The position numbers and the translations under genes are program-made. Under the pieces are notes generated by a model, which did no database searches, was not told the DNA's origin, and saw only the letters and a program-made list of their open reading frames with translations. Below, one piece after another: positions 7,931-16,140 of a DNA stretch of 42,933 bases (position 1 is the stretch's first letter; each line of letters opens with the position of its first letter). Source of the DNA: a virus; IMG/VR virus record IMGVR_UViG_3300032397_000032, positions 1-42,933 of that record; one strand, written 5' to 3'.

Positions 7931-8302
7931 ATGGCGACGGGTAGCAAAATCCACGGCGACTACCGCGTGCAGATTGTGCACTCGCGCTGGACTGACGGGC
8001 GGCTTGTGCTCGTGGAGTTCACCATCGCCAAGGGCGCGGAGGTTGACGCGCGCGACGAGAAGGGCGACGCCGTGCGCGTGTGGCAGACGAGCAAGGCCGT
8101 CACTGCGGCAGAGGTGGAGGCGCAGATAGCGTGCAAGGCCGTGGAGTACCCCAGCGGCGGCAAGGCCGTGCAGCTCACCGGCAAGGAGCTAGGCGAGGAG
8201 CTGAAGGAGGGCGACGACGCGGCGCTCTATGAGGCAGTGAAGGCGCACCTGGATCGTGAGCAGTTCGCCAGCAAGATGGCTGCGGCAGAGGCGGTGAAGT
8301 AG
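7931..8302 (+). CDS. unknown protein, 123 aa
   Basis: A charged protein (many Lys, Glu, Asp) with an N-terminal strand region (YRVQIVHSRWTDGRLVLVEFTIAKG) and a helical C-terminal half (KELGEELKEGDDAALYEAVKAHLDRE). The start follows the previous stop directly; the stop shares a base with the next GTG. Inside the tail operon, so perhaps a fibre-associated or assembly factor. Family not recognised. Confidence 0.6.
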   Translation: MATGSKIHGDYRVQIVHSRWTDGRLVLVEFTIAKGAEVDARDEKGDAVRVWQTSKAVTAAEVEAQIACKAVEYPSGGKAVQLTGKELGEELKEGDDAALYEAVKAHLDREQFASKMAAAEAVK

Positions 8303-9555
8303 TGGCTACTACCGACTATTTCTACCCCGATCCGCATACCGAGAACACCAGCGTTGACGGCTATACTGCCAAGAATACAGCGCAGTTTTGGGCCGATCAT
8401 ATCGCGGCGGGTGGTGCTACCGCAAACGATACTTCTGCGGATACTTACTGTGTTCGCATGACATCATCATCAACTACCGACAAATGGCAGCGCCTGGGTA
8501 GGTCTCATTTTCTCTTTGATACTTCCGCGTTGGACAATGCTGCGGTAATTTCGTCGGCTGTGTTCAGTCTGATGGGCAGCGCGAAAGATGATAATATGTC
8601 TCAGTCAATCAGACTGACTTCGACGGCCCCTGCAAAGAATACAGAAATCGCCACAGGGGATCATGTAAATGTAGGCACAGCGGCTTATGCTCCCGATATA
8701 TCCCTTGCTGACTTTGACACTTCTCACTATAACAACTGGACGCTCAATGCCACCCCTGGTATAGCAGCCATTAGTCTCACCGGCATCACCAAACTGGGTA
8801 TCAAGTTATCTGGCGATGCTGACAACATTGAGCCGACATGGGCATCTAACGCCTCGGCCCAGGCGGAATGTCGCTTCGCCGACTACGCCCTCACCACCTC
8901 CGACCCGAAGCTCGCGGTGACGTATACGACAGGGGGCACGGTGTACTACCAAGTCTGCGCTGCCACGATGGCCTGCGTAGCAACGCGCGCCGTCACGGCG
9001 AAGCTCAGCCGCAGCGCCACCATGGCCTGCGTAGCAACGCGAGTCCGCAGCGCCATGACGTTCCACCGCAGCATGTCCGCCACCATGGCCTGTGTGGCTA
9101 CCAAAGCGCGCAAGGTGAGCGTAGCGCGGACTGCCACCACGGCCTGCGTTGCCACCATCGCCCGCAAGATCAGCGTAGTGCGCGCCAGGGCGATGGCCTG
9201 CGTTGCCACCATCGGCAAGGGCGTGAAGCTGACGCGCGCCGTGGCGACGGCCTGCGTGGCTACGGCGAGCGCCATCAACATGGGCGCGGGCGTGCTGTAC
9301 CACGTCACATGCAATGCGGTCATGGCGTGCGTGGCGACGGTGAGCCGCAAGATAAAGCTGAACCGCAGCGTGGCTACGTCCATCATTGCGACGATCAGCC
9401 GCCTGTGGAACCGCAAGGTGAGCGCATTCACTGTTAGCGAAACTGCCCTGCCCGTATACAGCGTCAGTGAATCGCTGCCGGTGTACTCAGTCAGCGAAAC
9501 TGCCCTGCCGGTGTACAGCGTCAGTGAAGTAGTCACGCGCTCAGAGCCCGCCTAA
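8302..9555 (+). CDS. repeat-bearing tail fibre/adhesin with ACVAT repeats
   Basis: A 417-residue protein with a GTG start. Residues 1-210 form a beta-rich jelly-roll-like domain resembling DNRLRE-type domains (WQRLGRSHFLFDTSAL, then SSAVFSLMGSA, closing KLAVTYT). Residues 216-372 are an array of about 18 residues per unit with the core ACVAT at 224, 242, 264, 281, 299, 317 and 342 and a worn copy SIIAT at 360; a basic stretch (RK or KL) follows most cores. Residues 376-409 hold three LPVYSVSE units. GC is clearly lower in the first 600 bases than in the repeats, so the gene looks mosaic. Likely a virion fibre; function inferred. Confidence 0.65.
   Translation: MATTDYFYPDPHTENTSVDGYTAKNTAQFWADHIAAGGATANDTSADTYCVRMTSSSTTDKWQRLGRSHFLFDTSALDNAAVISSAVFSLMGSAKDDNMSQSIRLTSTAPAKNTEIATGDHVNVGTAAYAPDISLADFDTSHYNNWTLNATPGIAAISLTGITKLGIKLSGDADNIEPTWASNASAQAECRFADYALTTSDPKLAVTYTTGGTVYYQVCAATMACVATRAVTAKLSRSATMACVATRVRSAMTFHRSMSATMACVATKARKVSVARTATTACVATIARKISVVRARAMACVATIGKGVKLTRAVATACVATASAINMGAGVLYHVTCNAVMACVATVSRKIKLNRSVATSIIATISRLWNRKVSAFTVSETALPVYSVSESLPVYSVSETALPVYSVSEVVTRSEPA
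8971..9392 (+). repeat. degenerate ~54-bp tandem repeats encoding ACVAT units
   Basis: Seven clear copies and one worn copy of gccTGCGTnGCnACn-type DNA, spaced mostly 51-54 bases with two longer spacings (about 66 and 75). DNA copies are diverged, often at third positions, so the array is old and kept at protein level. A second short array encoding LPVYSVSE lies at 9445-9528 and is nearly identical at DNA level, hence younger. Confidence 0.85.
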
Positions 9556-11819
9556 TGGCAACCATTACCGACATCCAGTCCGTTTACGATGATCAGTACA
9601 CCGGCTACGCGCGCGGCACTGACTGGACTGACGACGGCGACGGGACGTTCTCTGTAGTGGCAGGCAGCGCGCTGGAAACGGCCATTGCCAACGGGCGCAC
9701 CGCATACAGCCAGCGCAGCTCATACAGCAATACGAAGCCCACAGGGCCGTTTAACTGGCGCGTGGATGGTACTGCCAGCGGGCTGGTGAAGATCGCCACG
9801 CCGAGCACGGCATACGCCTCTGGCACGACGGTGAACATAGATCAGGCCAGCCTGCATATCAGCGAAGCGCTGGCGGGCATGCAGACGCGCATCCGCTTCC
9901 AGGCGTGGGCTGACGACGCGACCGCGCAGGGACTGAATAAAGGCGACTTCATCAGCCTGCGATTGGGTATCAGCGGCAGCGCGTCCGCGAGTTACGAGTG
10001 GCGTGGCGTCGTGGAGCAGCGCGACCCCATCACGGCAACGAACGGCAAGCGCCGCTTCGCATACATCATCATGGACTTCGGCACGCTGATCCGCGCCGCC
10101 GATACATCCGCCGTCCCGCTGACGGCGCAGGCCGCGCTCGTGACGCTGCCAAACGACGCTGCGTCCCCGCCACAGACCCTACTCGGCGGCGTGAGTATCT
10201 ACCGCCTGAGTGACCTTTTGGACGCCGTGCTGCCCGCCACGCTATCCTACGTGCTAAATGCAGAGGATGTGCTGATTGAGCGCCTGCCACAGCGCACTGA
10301 TGCGCTGGGCATGATCATGGGCGTGCTGCGCAGCGCGGGCCTGTATTGCTGGTGGGATTGCGCGGACAAAGCCTGCCTCGTTATCGAGCAGCACGAGCAC
10401 ACGCTGCAAACTGCCGGCCTCGTGCTGACGGCATCGCAGGTGTTCGAAGTGAGTCGGCAGATTCATCAGCCGAGCGCGACGCCGGGGCCGATTGAGCGCG
10501 TGGTGATCAAGCGCCCGCAGGATTACGGCGATAGCGCCACGTCCGCGCTGCCGCCGGATCGTAGCCAGTCGCCGCAGGGCGCTACGTCACGCGGACTGCC
10601 GATACCCAATGAGACCCAAGCCAGCGCCGTTGCCGTGACGCTGTATAGCGTTAACGAGACCTGGACGCCGCAGCAGGAATACACAGAGCTGCCGCCCGGC
10701 CCGGTCATGTTCGCCTTTGGCGACGTGCACTATAAGAACAACCTGTACCTCGCTCAGCAGATTCACGACCTGCTGACGAACGAAAGCGGCCAGTGCGAGA
10801 TCAGCCCGCCGATTAACTGGACGCTGGATAGGGTTCAGGGCTACAACGGCCTGGATTGGTATTTCCTCGTGCAGCCCGTGTATGTCAACGTGCGGAATGC
10901 GAACACGTACATTGACGGCTATGTGGTGGCGCGCGAAGGCTACTGGTCTGATACCGGCGCGGTGAACAAATTGCAGCGCCCCATCGCCAACGCCGTAGTG
11001 ACGCTGGTCGGCAAGGCCACCGACACGATCTATGAGGTAGTCACTGATTCCAACGGCTACTACCGCGTGGATAACGCCGTGCCTGATGACTACACGCCGA
11101 GCGTCTATGTGGCCGATGACAGCTACCTTGCCAACAAGCACGATGAATTCACCGACCCGCACCCGTACGACGACGACCCCTATAACGACGACCTGGGCCC
11201 GGACAACAGCGTGCAGCTTGGCGACGTGTACCAGCTTGCCGAGACGCACGTCAGCTTCGGCGTGACGTACACGCCCGGCCAGGATGACCGCAGCAGTACG
11301 AACGACGACTACAGCGCATTCATGGGCTATCGCGGACGCGGCGCGTTCGACTACGGCGACCCGACGGCGCAGCCCTTCGTGCTCGACGACCTCAGCGGAA
11401 TTGAGCAGGGGATCGACACCGCCAACGTCACGAACGAGTTACAGGCCGATCAGCTCAGCGAGCAGTTGATAGACCAGGCCGAAGCGGACGGCGATGTGTA
11501 TGTGGTGACTAAGCCATTCGGCGGCGCGCTGACGCGCTGCGGCGCCGTAGTGCACCTCAGCATCGCTACTGACGTGACGGTTGACGCCGATGTGCGCGTG
11601 CTCGCGCGCGAGATCGAGATTACATCCGACGGGCTGCCAAAGGAAGTGATCAGCAGTTCGCTTGATTACTTCGTGCCGCAGATTGAGCGGCAGTTCGCAC
11701 GCCAGGATCGTGTGAACACAGCGCAGCGCGTCATGCAGGATCGTATCCGCGATTTGTATAAGCGCATACAGGATGCCACGGGCACGCTCGCCAGCGCCGA
11801 CCTGAGCGGGGTATCGTAA
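9555..11819 (+). CDS. tail tip / baseplate hub-like protein with inserted carboxypeptidase-regulatory-like domain
   Basis: A 754-residue protein. The N-terminal 350 residues contain strand-rich modules and a long helix-strand segment (RTDALGMIMGVLRSAGLYCWWDC, then LVIEQHEHTL) like hub or late-control-D type proteins. Residues about 475-520 form a small Ig-like domain (NAVVTLVGKATDTIYEVVTD followed by NGYYRV), the carboxypeptidase-regulatory-like fold found in several phage tail-tip proteins. The C-terminus (REIEITSDGLPKEVISSSLDYFVPQ) and a final helix could mediate assembly. It overlaps the next ATG by one base. Likely central tail-tip protein; family not fixed. Confidence 0.55.
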   Translation: MATITDIQSVYDDQYTGYARGTDWTDDGDGTFSVVAGSALETAIANGRTAYSQRSSYSNTKPTGPFNWRVDGTASGLVKIATPSTAYASGTTVNIDQASLHISEALAGMQTRIRFQAWADDATAQGLNKGDFISLRLGISGSASASYEWRGVVEQRDPITATNGKRRFAYIIMDFGTLIRAADTSAVPLTAQAALVTLPNDAASPPQTLLGGVSIYRLSDLLDAVLPATLSYVLNAEDVLIERLPQRTDALGMIMGVLRSAGLYCWWDCADKACLVIEQHEHTLQTAGLVLTASQVFEVSRQIHQPSATPGPIERVVIKRPQDYGDSATSALPPDRSQSPQGATSRGLPIPNETQASAVAVTLYSVNETWTPQQEYTELPPGPVMFAFGDVHYKNNLYLAQQIHDLLTNESGQCEISPPINWTLDRVQGYNGLDWYFLVQPVYVNVRNANTYIDGYVVAREGYWSDTGAVNKLQRPIANAVVTLVGKATDTIYEVVTDSNGYYRVDNAVPDDYTPSVYVADDSYLANKHDEFTDPHPYDDDPYNDDLGPDNSVQLGDVYQLAETHVSFGVTYTPGQDDRSSTNDDYSAFMGYRGRGAFDYGDPTAQPFVLDDLSGIEQGIDTANVTNELQADQLSEQLIDQAEADGDVYVVTKPFGGALTRCGAVVHLSIATDVTVDADVRVLAREIEITSDGLPKEVISSSLDYFVPQIERQFARQDRVNTAQRVMQDRIRDLYKRIQDATGTLASADLSGVS

Positions 11820-14095
11820 TGGACGAGCGCGCCAATGTGACATACCTGCTGCCGACTGATACCACGTGGCTGATCCAGACGCCGCTGCCGCTGGCTAAGA
11901 ACCTGGGCGGCATCAGCGTCACATTGAAAATCGAACAAGACCCAGGGCGGCTGTTCAAGACCAGCAAGATGCTAACTGAATCTCAACTAACCTGGCTGGC
12001 CGCAGTGCGCGGCATTAACCGCAAGTACATTTACCCGCACCTGCTACAGGTTCGCGGGCTGTGGAACAAGGTGCCGGAAACCAGCGGCGTGACGGTATGC
12101 AGCGGCGAAGTAACCAGCGCCGATGCGCTGACGCTGATTGACAACACGGCCACATTCCTCACTGACGGCGTGTTGGCGGGCGATGTTGTAACCGTGACTG
12201 GCAAGGGCGCCACTGCGGTGAGCATCGTCAACAGCGAGACTGAGCTGACTGTCACCGCCGGGCTGGCGGGCGGCTTTGAAATAGGCGACGACTACACGAT
12301 CACCAGCACTGAGACGAAGTATCAGCCCTATCTCGGCGCTGGCCGCGTCTGGCGTGAATTCAGCGAGCCGACGCCGCGCGCCGCAGTGTATGGCGCTATC
12401 CAGATGAACTACAGACTTGCTACGGATTGGGCGCGCGGGCAACACACCGCCGCCGAGGGCGACGGCTCCTATATAACAAAGAACGATCTCTGGTACGCGA
12501 CGCGCGCCTTTCGCCCGTCGGTTGAAATCTATCACGACGAGCAGCTCGTGGATAGTTGCGTGCCGCGCACCGAGCCGTGCATTGTGCGCCACGGCGGCGA
12601 GTTGCATCCGCCAGGCTGGGCGGACATACCCGACCCGCTGATGAAGGCAATTTACGGCTATACGACTGAGTGCTATCCCGACCAGCGCCCCAGCGAATTG
12701 CTGCATGCGGCGGGCGATGAAGTACACGCCTTCCCCGACCTGCCCGAATATCACTACGCGCAGCAGGCGTGGAAGGATACGCGCGACGGCGTTGAATACA
12801 ATACGACGATTGACGGCTACGGGCGCATGACGGTGAACCTCACCGCCGATGGTCTCACCAAGCCGCTGTACTTCCGCTGCAACGTGGCACAGGATAAGGT
12901 GCTGTGTCCCGCTGACATCGGCATGATAAACGTCACAGCGGACTTTTACGACTACTTTCCAACGGCGGGAAAGACGTTCGATAAGGCGCTCAGCACGATA
13001 GACCGCATTGGCACAGTCAAGAACAATGGCGTGCGCGCCTACTACAACTTCGCCTCGCCGCAGAATCTCGCGCCCATCCAGCGCAGCGGCCCCGCATACA
13101 ACGCATGGTTCGGCCCCGCGACGGCGTACAGAAACAGCGACGTGCGCTACATGGCCGAGCCGCTGTGTCCGCTAAGCCGCAAGGCGCTGCGCGAAGCTGA
13201 GCGCGTGTGGCCGGGCGTCAGCGATTGGTTCTATGAGCTGTATGTGGGCATCCCCAGCACGTTCACGGATAAGACGCTGGTACAGATGCTCGGCTTTGGC
13301 GAGTGGTACCACCGCTTTGAGGACTTCAACAACTGGCACTTCGATCAGTGGAATTACTACGGCCTGCTGCGCAGCCTTGCGCTGTTCGGGCTGGATAAGA
13401 GCATCAGCATTGGCGGTGAAGACCCGCAGTACTACAACCCGCTGGCATGCGACCTCTCTATCGTGGATATAGTGACAGTTGACCCCGGTGCCGTTGACCC
13501 GCCGCCCGCGCCCGTCAAGCCTGATAACTTCGATAACCTGCTCGCTGCCATTGACCTGCGCCAGTACTTCGAAATACAGGATAGGCAGGTGCCGCGCGTC
13601 AAGGTGAGCATCAGTGCGACGTGGAACGATCAGGACGGCAACCCCGTCACGGTCAACAAGTTCTACTACTCGCCGATTCCGTTCAGTTGGTACAAGCAGG
13701 CCAAGGCATACGTGCTGACTGACTGGCTCACTAACACACCCGCATGGCAGGACGTCTGGACTGAGACGAACGGCGACGAATGGACAGTGCTGGCGCGCGC
13801 TACGCGGGATGCCTTCAGCTACGGCGAGATTGGCGCGGGCGATTTGGACTTTGAGATATTGATTAACGACGGCGGCATTGGACTGCGCCACGTTGGCGGC
13901 AGCCTCGGCCCGCTGATCGAAGGCCCGGACTCGTATAGCTGGTGCTGGGCGGATTTCAACGCGCGCGGTAGCTGGGTCGCGTTTGATGATGTTGATACAA
14001 AGAGCTGGACTACCTCGGCCAGCAAAGTATGGTACCGCTACTTTGTAGATCACCACGAGCACTACGGCATCCCCATTGAGCCTAACGGATTCTAA
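11819..14095 (+). CDS. large tail-tip protein, unknown family
   Basis: A 758-residue protein starting at a TAATG overlap. Very rich in Trp and Tyr, especially 440-680 (WYHRFEDFNNWHFDQWNYYG), which suggests a sugar-binding or host-contact surface. Residues about 95-160 form a beta insert with paired TLIDNTATFLTDGVLAGDVV-type strands, a unit common in phage structural proteins. No signal peptide or catalytic motif recognised. As the last large gene of the tail operon it is a candidate receptor-binding protein; this is inference from place and composition. Confidence 0.55.
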   Translation: MDERANVTYLLPTDTTWLIQTPLPLAKNLGGISVTLKIEQDPGRLFKTSKMLTESQLTWLAAVRGINRKYIYPHLLQVRGLWNKVPETSGVTVCSGEVTSADALTLIDNTATFLTDGVLAGDVVTVTGKGATAVSIVNSETELTVTAGLAGGFEIGDDYTITSTETKYQPYLGAGRVWREFSEPTPRAAVYGAIQMNYRLATDWARGQHTAAEGDGSYITKNDLWYATRAFRPSVEIYHDEQLVDSCVPRTEPCIVRHGGELHPPGWADIPDPLMKAIYGYTTECYPDQRPSELLHAAGDEVHAFPDLPEYHYAQQAWKDTRDGVEYNTTIDGYGRMTVNLTADGLTKPLYFRCNVAQDKVLCPADIGMINVTADFYDYFPTAGKTFDKALSTIDRIGTVKNNGVRAYYNFASPQNLAPIQRSGPAYNAWFGPATAYRNSDVRYMAEPLCPLSRKALREAERVWPGVSDWFYELYVGIPSTFTDKTLVQMLGFGEWYHRFEDFNNWHFDQWNYYGLLRSLALFGLDKSISIGGEDPQYYNPLACDLSIVDIVTVDPGAVDPPPAPVKPDNFDNLLAAIDLRQYFEIQDRQVPRVKVSISATWNDQDGNPVTVNKFYYSPIPFSWYKQAKAYVLTDWLTNTPAWQDVWTETNGDEWTVLARATRDAFSYGEIGAGDLDFEILINDGGIGLRHVGGSLGPLIEGPDSYSWCWADFNARGSWVAFDDVDTKSWTTSASKVWYRYFVDHHEHYGIPIEPNGF

Positions 14096-14509
14096 ATGCT
14101 GGACACACATCTCGAAATCTGGCAACTGCGCGCCGAGGGCTGGAAGCCGACGCGCAACACGCTGATGGTGTATGCGACCGGCGCGACGGCGAACGAGTAC
14201 ATTATCAAGCTGGCTAACCACCTTAACTATCCGCTGACTGACGCCGGTTGGACAGGCAAGATCAGCTTCGCCGTGGCCGACGCCTACTGGCAAGGCACGC
14301 GCCTACAGGCCAAGGAAGTGGCAAACGGCGATCCGCTTTCCTGCGGCATTGACGCCACGGTTGACGGCGACTACGCGAACCTGCATGGCTTCACCGTGGC
14401 GTCCATCCCGCCGGGCGGCTGGCGCATCGTGCTGGTGAAGATCGTCGGCACCGCTCTGACGTTCGCTGACGTGATTGAGCTGGTTACCCTTTCGTACCCC
14501 GTTGCTTAG
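14096..14509 (+). CDS. unknown protein at end of tail operon
   Basis: A 137-residue protein starting directly after the previous stop. It has mixed alpha-beta character, one Cys, a GGWRIVLVKIVGTALTFADVIEL C-terminal strand-helix pattern and no membrane segment. Followed after ten bases by the holin-like gene with its own AGGAG site. No family recognised; a tail-tip accessory role is likely from context. Confidence 0.55.
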   Translation: MLDTHLEIWQLRAEGWKPTRNTLMVYATGATANEYIIKLANHLNYPLTDAGWTGKISFAVADAYWQGTRLQAKEVANGDPLSCGIDATVDGDYANLHGFTVASIPPGGWRIVLVKIVGTALTFADVIELVTLSYPVA

Positions 14510-14519
14510 GAGCCCCGCC

Positions 14520-14888
14520 ATGCGCCACATCGTTTACGCACTTCCGCTGCTGTTCGCCCTGGTGTTGAACCTGGGCGCGGCTGTGGCGCAAACGGGACTG
14601 CCCGATAACCCCAGCGCCGCGCCCGAATGGGCTGGCATCTTTGTCAGCTACGGACTGGCTGGCGTAATGATCCTATGGTGGATTGCCAAGGGCTACCCCG
14701 CATGGCTGGCGCAATGGAGCGCCGATCTCACTAAGCAGCGCGAGGAGTTTCACAGTTGGAGGCGCGAGATTGCCGACGACATCCGCGGGATGCGCAGCAA
14801 CCTTGACACGCGCCCCTGTTTGCTGACAAACGACTCAATCATCTCGCGGCTGCTGGCGCTTGCCGATAAGGAACGCGACGCGAAGTGA
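14520..14888 (+). CDS. holin-like membrane protein
   Basis: A 122-residue protein starting at ATG 14520, behind AGGAG seven bases upstream; an in-frame start at 14475 lies inside the previous gene and is less likely. It has an N-terminal hydrophobic segment ending AVAQ (signal-like), a second hydrophobic segment near residues 38-56 (IFVSYGLAGVMILWWIAKG), then a charged helical tail (KQREEFHSWRREIADDIRGM). Two membrane segments with a charged tail next to peptidoglycan-hydrolase-like genes suggest a holin. Signal-anchor versus cleaved signal cannot be decided. Confidence 0.6.
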   Translation: MRHIVYALPLLFALVLNLGAAVAQTGLPDNPSAAPEWAGIFVSYGLAGVMILWWIAKGYPAWLAQWSADLTKQREEFHSWRREIADDIRGMRSNLDTRPCLLTNDSIISRLLALADKERDAK

Positions 14889-14937
14889 TCCGCTTCTACC
14901 GCTGGCTACACCGCCGCTTCATGCGCAGGATATGCCG

Positions 14938-15051
14938 ATGCTAACCATCCCGCCAAACGAACTGCAATGCGACTCCGCGCCCGTGCTGATCTGCTACGGC
15001 CTAATCCTGCTCGGACTCGGCGCACTACTACTGCTAAGGAGCATCAAATGA
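14938..15051 (+). CDS. small single-span membrane protein (37 aa)
   Basis: Starting at ATG 14938 (AGGA seven bases upstream) this frame encodes 37 residues with one membrane segment (PVLICYGLILLGLGALLLL) and a basic end RSIK. An ATG at 14932 in frame is too close to the AGGA. Its stop overlaps the next ATG by four bases. Placed in the lysis cassette, it could be a second holin, antiholin or spanin partner. Confidence 0.55.
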   Translation: MLTIPPNELQCDSAPVLICYGLILLGLGALLLLRSIK

Positions 15052-15269
15052 GCACACTGTCCAAATATGGCCGCAAGGTAAACAAGTGGCTGAACAAGCA
15101 ACTCGGCAGCGGCGGGCTCGCTGACATTCGCATCGGCGACATCGGCGAACTGCTGCATGACATCGTGGGCGTGATCCTGAATGCCGAGGCGCAAGTCAGC
15201 GTGACGAAAGAGGATGCTATCTCGCTGCTGAAAAAGATGATTAAGGATCGTCTGGGGCTGGATTTATGA
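15048..15269 (+). CDS. small basic protein, unknown, lysis region
   Basis: A 73-residue protein starting at ATG 15048 (AAGGA upstream, ATGA overlap). Basic N-terminus (KYGRKVNKWLNKQLG) and an amphipathic C-terminal helix (KEDAISLLKKMIKDRLGLDL). No membrane segment. It ends in a four-base overlap with the cysteine-peptidase-like gene. Possibly membrane-associated through its basic amphipathic helix. Family unknown. Confidence 0.6.
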   Translation: MSTLSKYGRKVNKWLNKQLGSGGLADIRIGDIGELLHDIVGVILNAEAQVSVTKEDAISLLKKMIKDRLGLDL

Positions 15270-15892
15270 GGCCCGGTACGCTTGTGCTCTTTGTGCGTCG
15301 CACGCTGCGCGATGTGCGCAGCTTCGCGGACTTCGGCGGCTGGCTATCCAACTGGATCATCGCGCTCACGCAGCGGTGTTTCAGCCGCTCAGCGATGGGC
15401 GATTACGACGGCCTGTGGGAATGCGTGCATGCAGCCTGCATCGTGCGCAGCGGCGGCGAGCTGATGCTGATGGAATCTACCGCGTCCGCCGGCGGCGTGC
15501 GCCTGTGCAATCCCGCAGAGCGCATCCGCTCATACCCCAGCGCGGTGATCGTGCTGCCGCTGAATGATGAATACGCGGAAAAGTGGGATGACGCGCGCGC
15601 GGGCGAATGGCTCACTGAGCACTGCATGGATAGCTATCGCTGGGGCGGGCTGCCGTTCGCACTGCTCGCGGCGGCGTTCGCGTGGAGCTGGCCGGGCGCG
15701 ATGTTTTGCAGCGAGGCCGTCATGTCACTGTACCAGCACTGTTACATCGTGCCTGAGCACCTGCCCGTGCTGCGCGGTCGGCGCGTCGTCATGGGCGAAC
15801 TCAAACCCCAGTGCTACTCGCCTGCTGAACTTGGGCAACTACCACAGCTTTCACGCGCACGCCTGTGCAACGCAAAGGAAAAGATACTATGA
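15266..15892 (+). CDS. permuted NlpC/P60-like (YiiX/YaeF-type) cysteine hydrolase
   Basis: A 208-residue protein. The order of candidate catalytic residues is His55 (in CVHAACIV), Glu70 (LMLMESTA) and Cys148 (MFCSEAVM), as in circularly permuted NlpC/P60 or papain-like enzymes, where the Cys sits late in a CSE.V motif and the His early before a G.R pattern (GGVRL). The residue 130-145 region is hydrophobic (LPFALLAAAFAW). Members cleave amide bonds, sometimes in cell-wall peptides or lipids. Being in the lysis cassette, it may act on peptidoglycan; substrate is unproven. Confidence 0.6.
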   Translation: MRPGTLVLFVRRTLRDVRSFADFGGWLSNWIIALTQRCFSRSAMGDYDGLWECVHAACIVRSGGELMLMESTASAGGVRLCNPAERIRSYPSAVIVLPLNDEYAEKWDDARAGEWLTEHCMDSYRWGGLPFALLAAAFAWSWPGAMFCSEAVMSLYQHCYIVPEHLPVLRGRRVVMGELKPQCYSPAELGQLPQLSRARLCNAKEKIL

Positions 15893-16140
15893 ACAACTGT
15901 GAACTAATCGAGACGTTGCGCGCCGAGATTGACCGGCTGCGCATTGAGGTAGAGGCGCTGCGCCTGGTGATTCAGGCTCAGCCAGTGCGCTACGTTCCCT
16001 ACACGCCCTACGTGCCCTACCCGTCGCCGACTTATCCGCCGTACCAATACCCCTGGTGGTATACGATTTATGGTGATACGCTCACGCAACCCCAAGAGAG
16101 CGGCGGGACGTGGTGCATCAATAGCGGGGTGACGGGATGA
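15889..16140 (+). CDS. coiled-coil protein with Tyr/Pro-rich segment
   Basis: An 83-residue protein starting at ATG 15889 (AAAGGAAA upstream), overlapping the previous stop. Residues 4-30 form a short coiled coil (LIETLRAEIDRLRIEVEALR). Residues 34-62 are strongly Tyr/Pro rich (RYVPYTPYVPYPSPTYPPYQ and on). The stop overlaps the next ATG. Reminiscent of small cell-wall-contacting or spanin-like proteins with a Pro-rich reach, but there is no signal peptide. Function unknown. Confidence 0.6.
   Translation: MNNCELIETLRAEIDRLRIEVEALRLVIQAQPVRYVPYTPYVPYPSPTYPPYQYPWWYTIYGDTLTQPQESGGTWCINSGVTG

Noticed and set aside
8971-9392. CRISPR-like array from evenly spaced repeats
   Set aside because: Units are in frame, diverged at third positions and without unique spacers; they lie inside a coding gene.
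8302-9555. Diversity-generating retroelement target suggested by repeats in a fibre gene
   Set aside because: No reverse transcriptase gene, no template repeat with A-biased variation, and repeats are tandem protein units.
13172-14293. 373-codon minus-strand open frame opposite the large tail-tip gene
   Set aside because: Antisense shadow; the plus-strand gene has proper packing and protein-like composition.
14885-14944. 19-codon basic ORF (GTG overlapping the holin-like stop)
   Set aside because: Overlap start is suggestive, but too short, overlaps the next start and has no ribosome site of its own.
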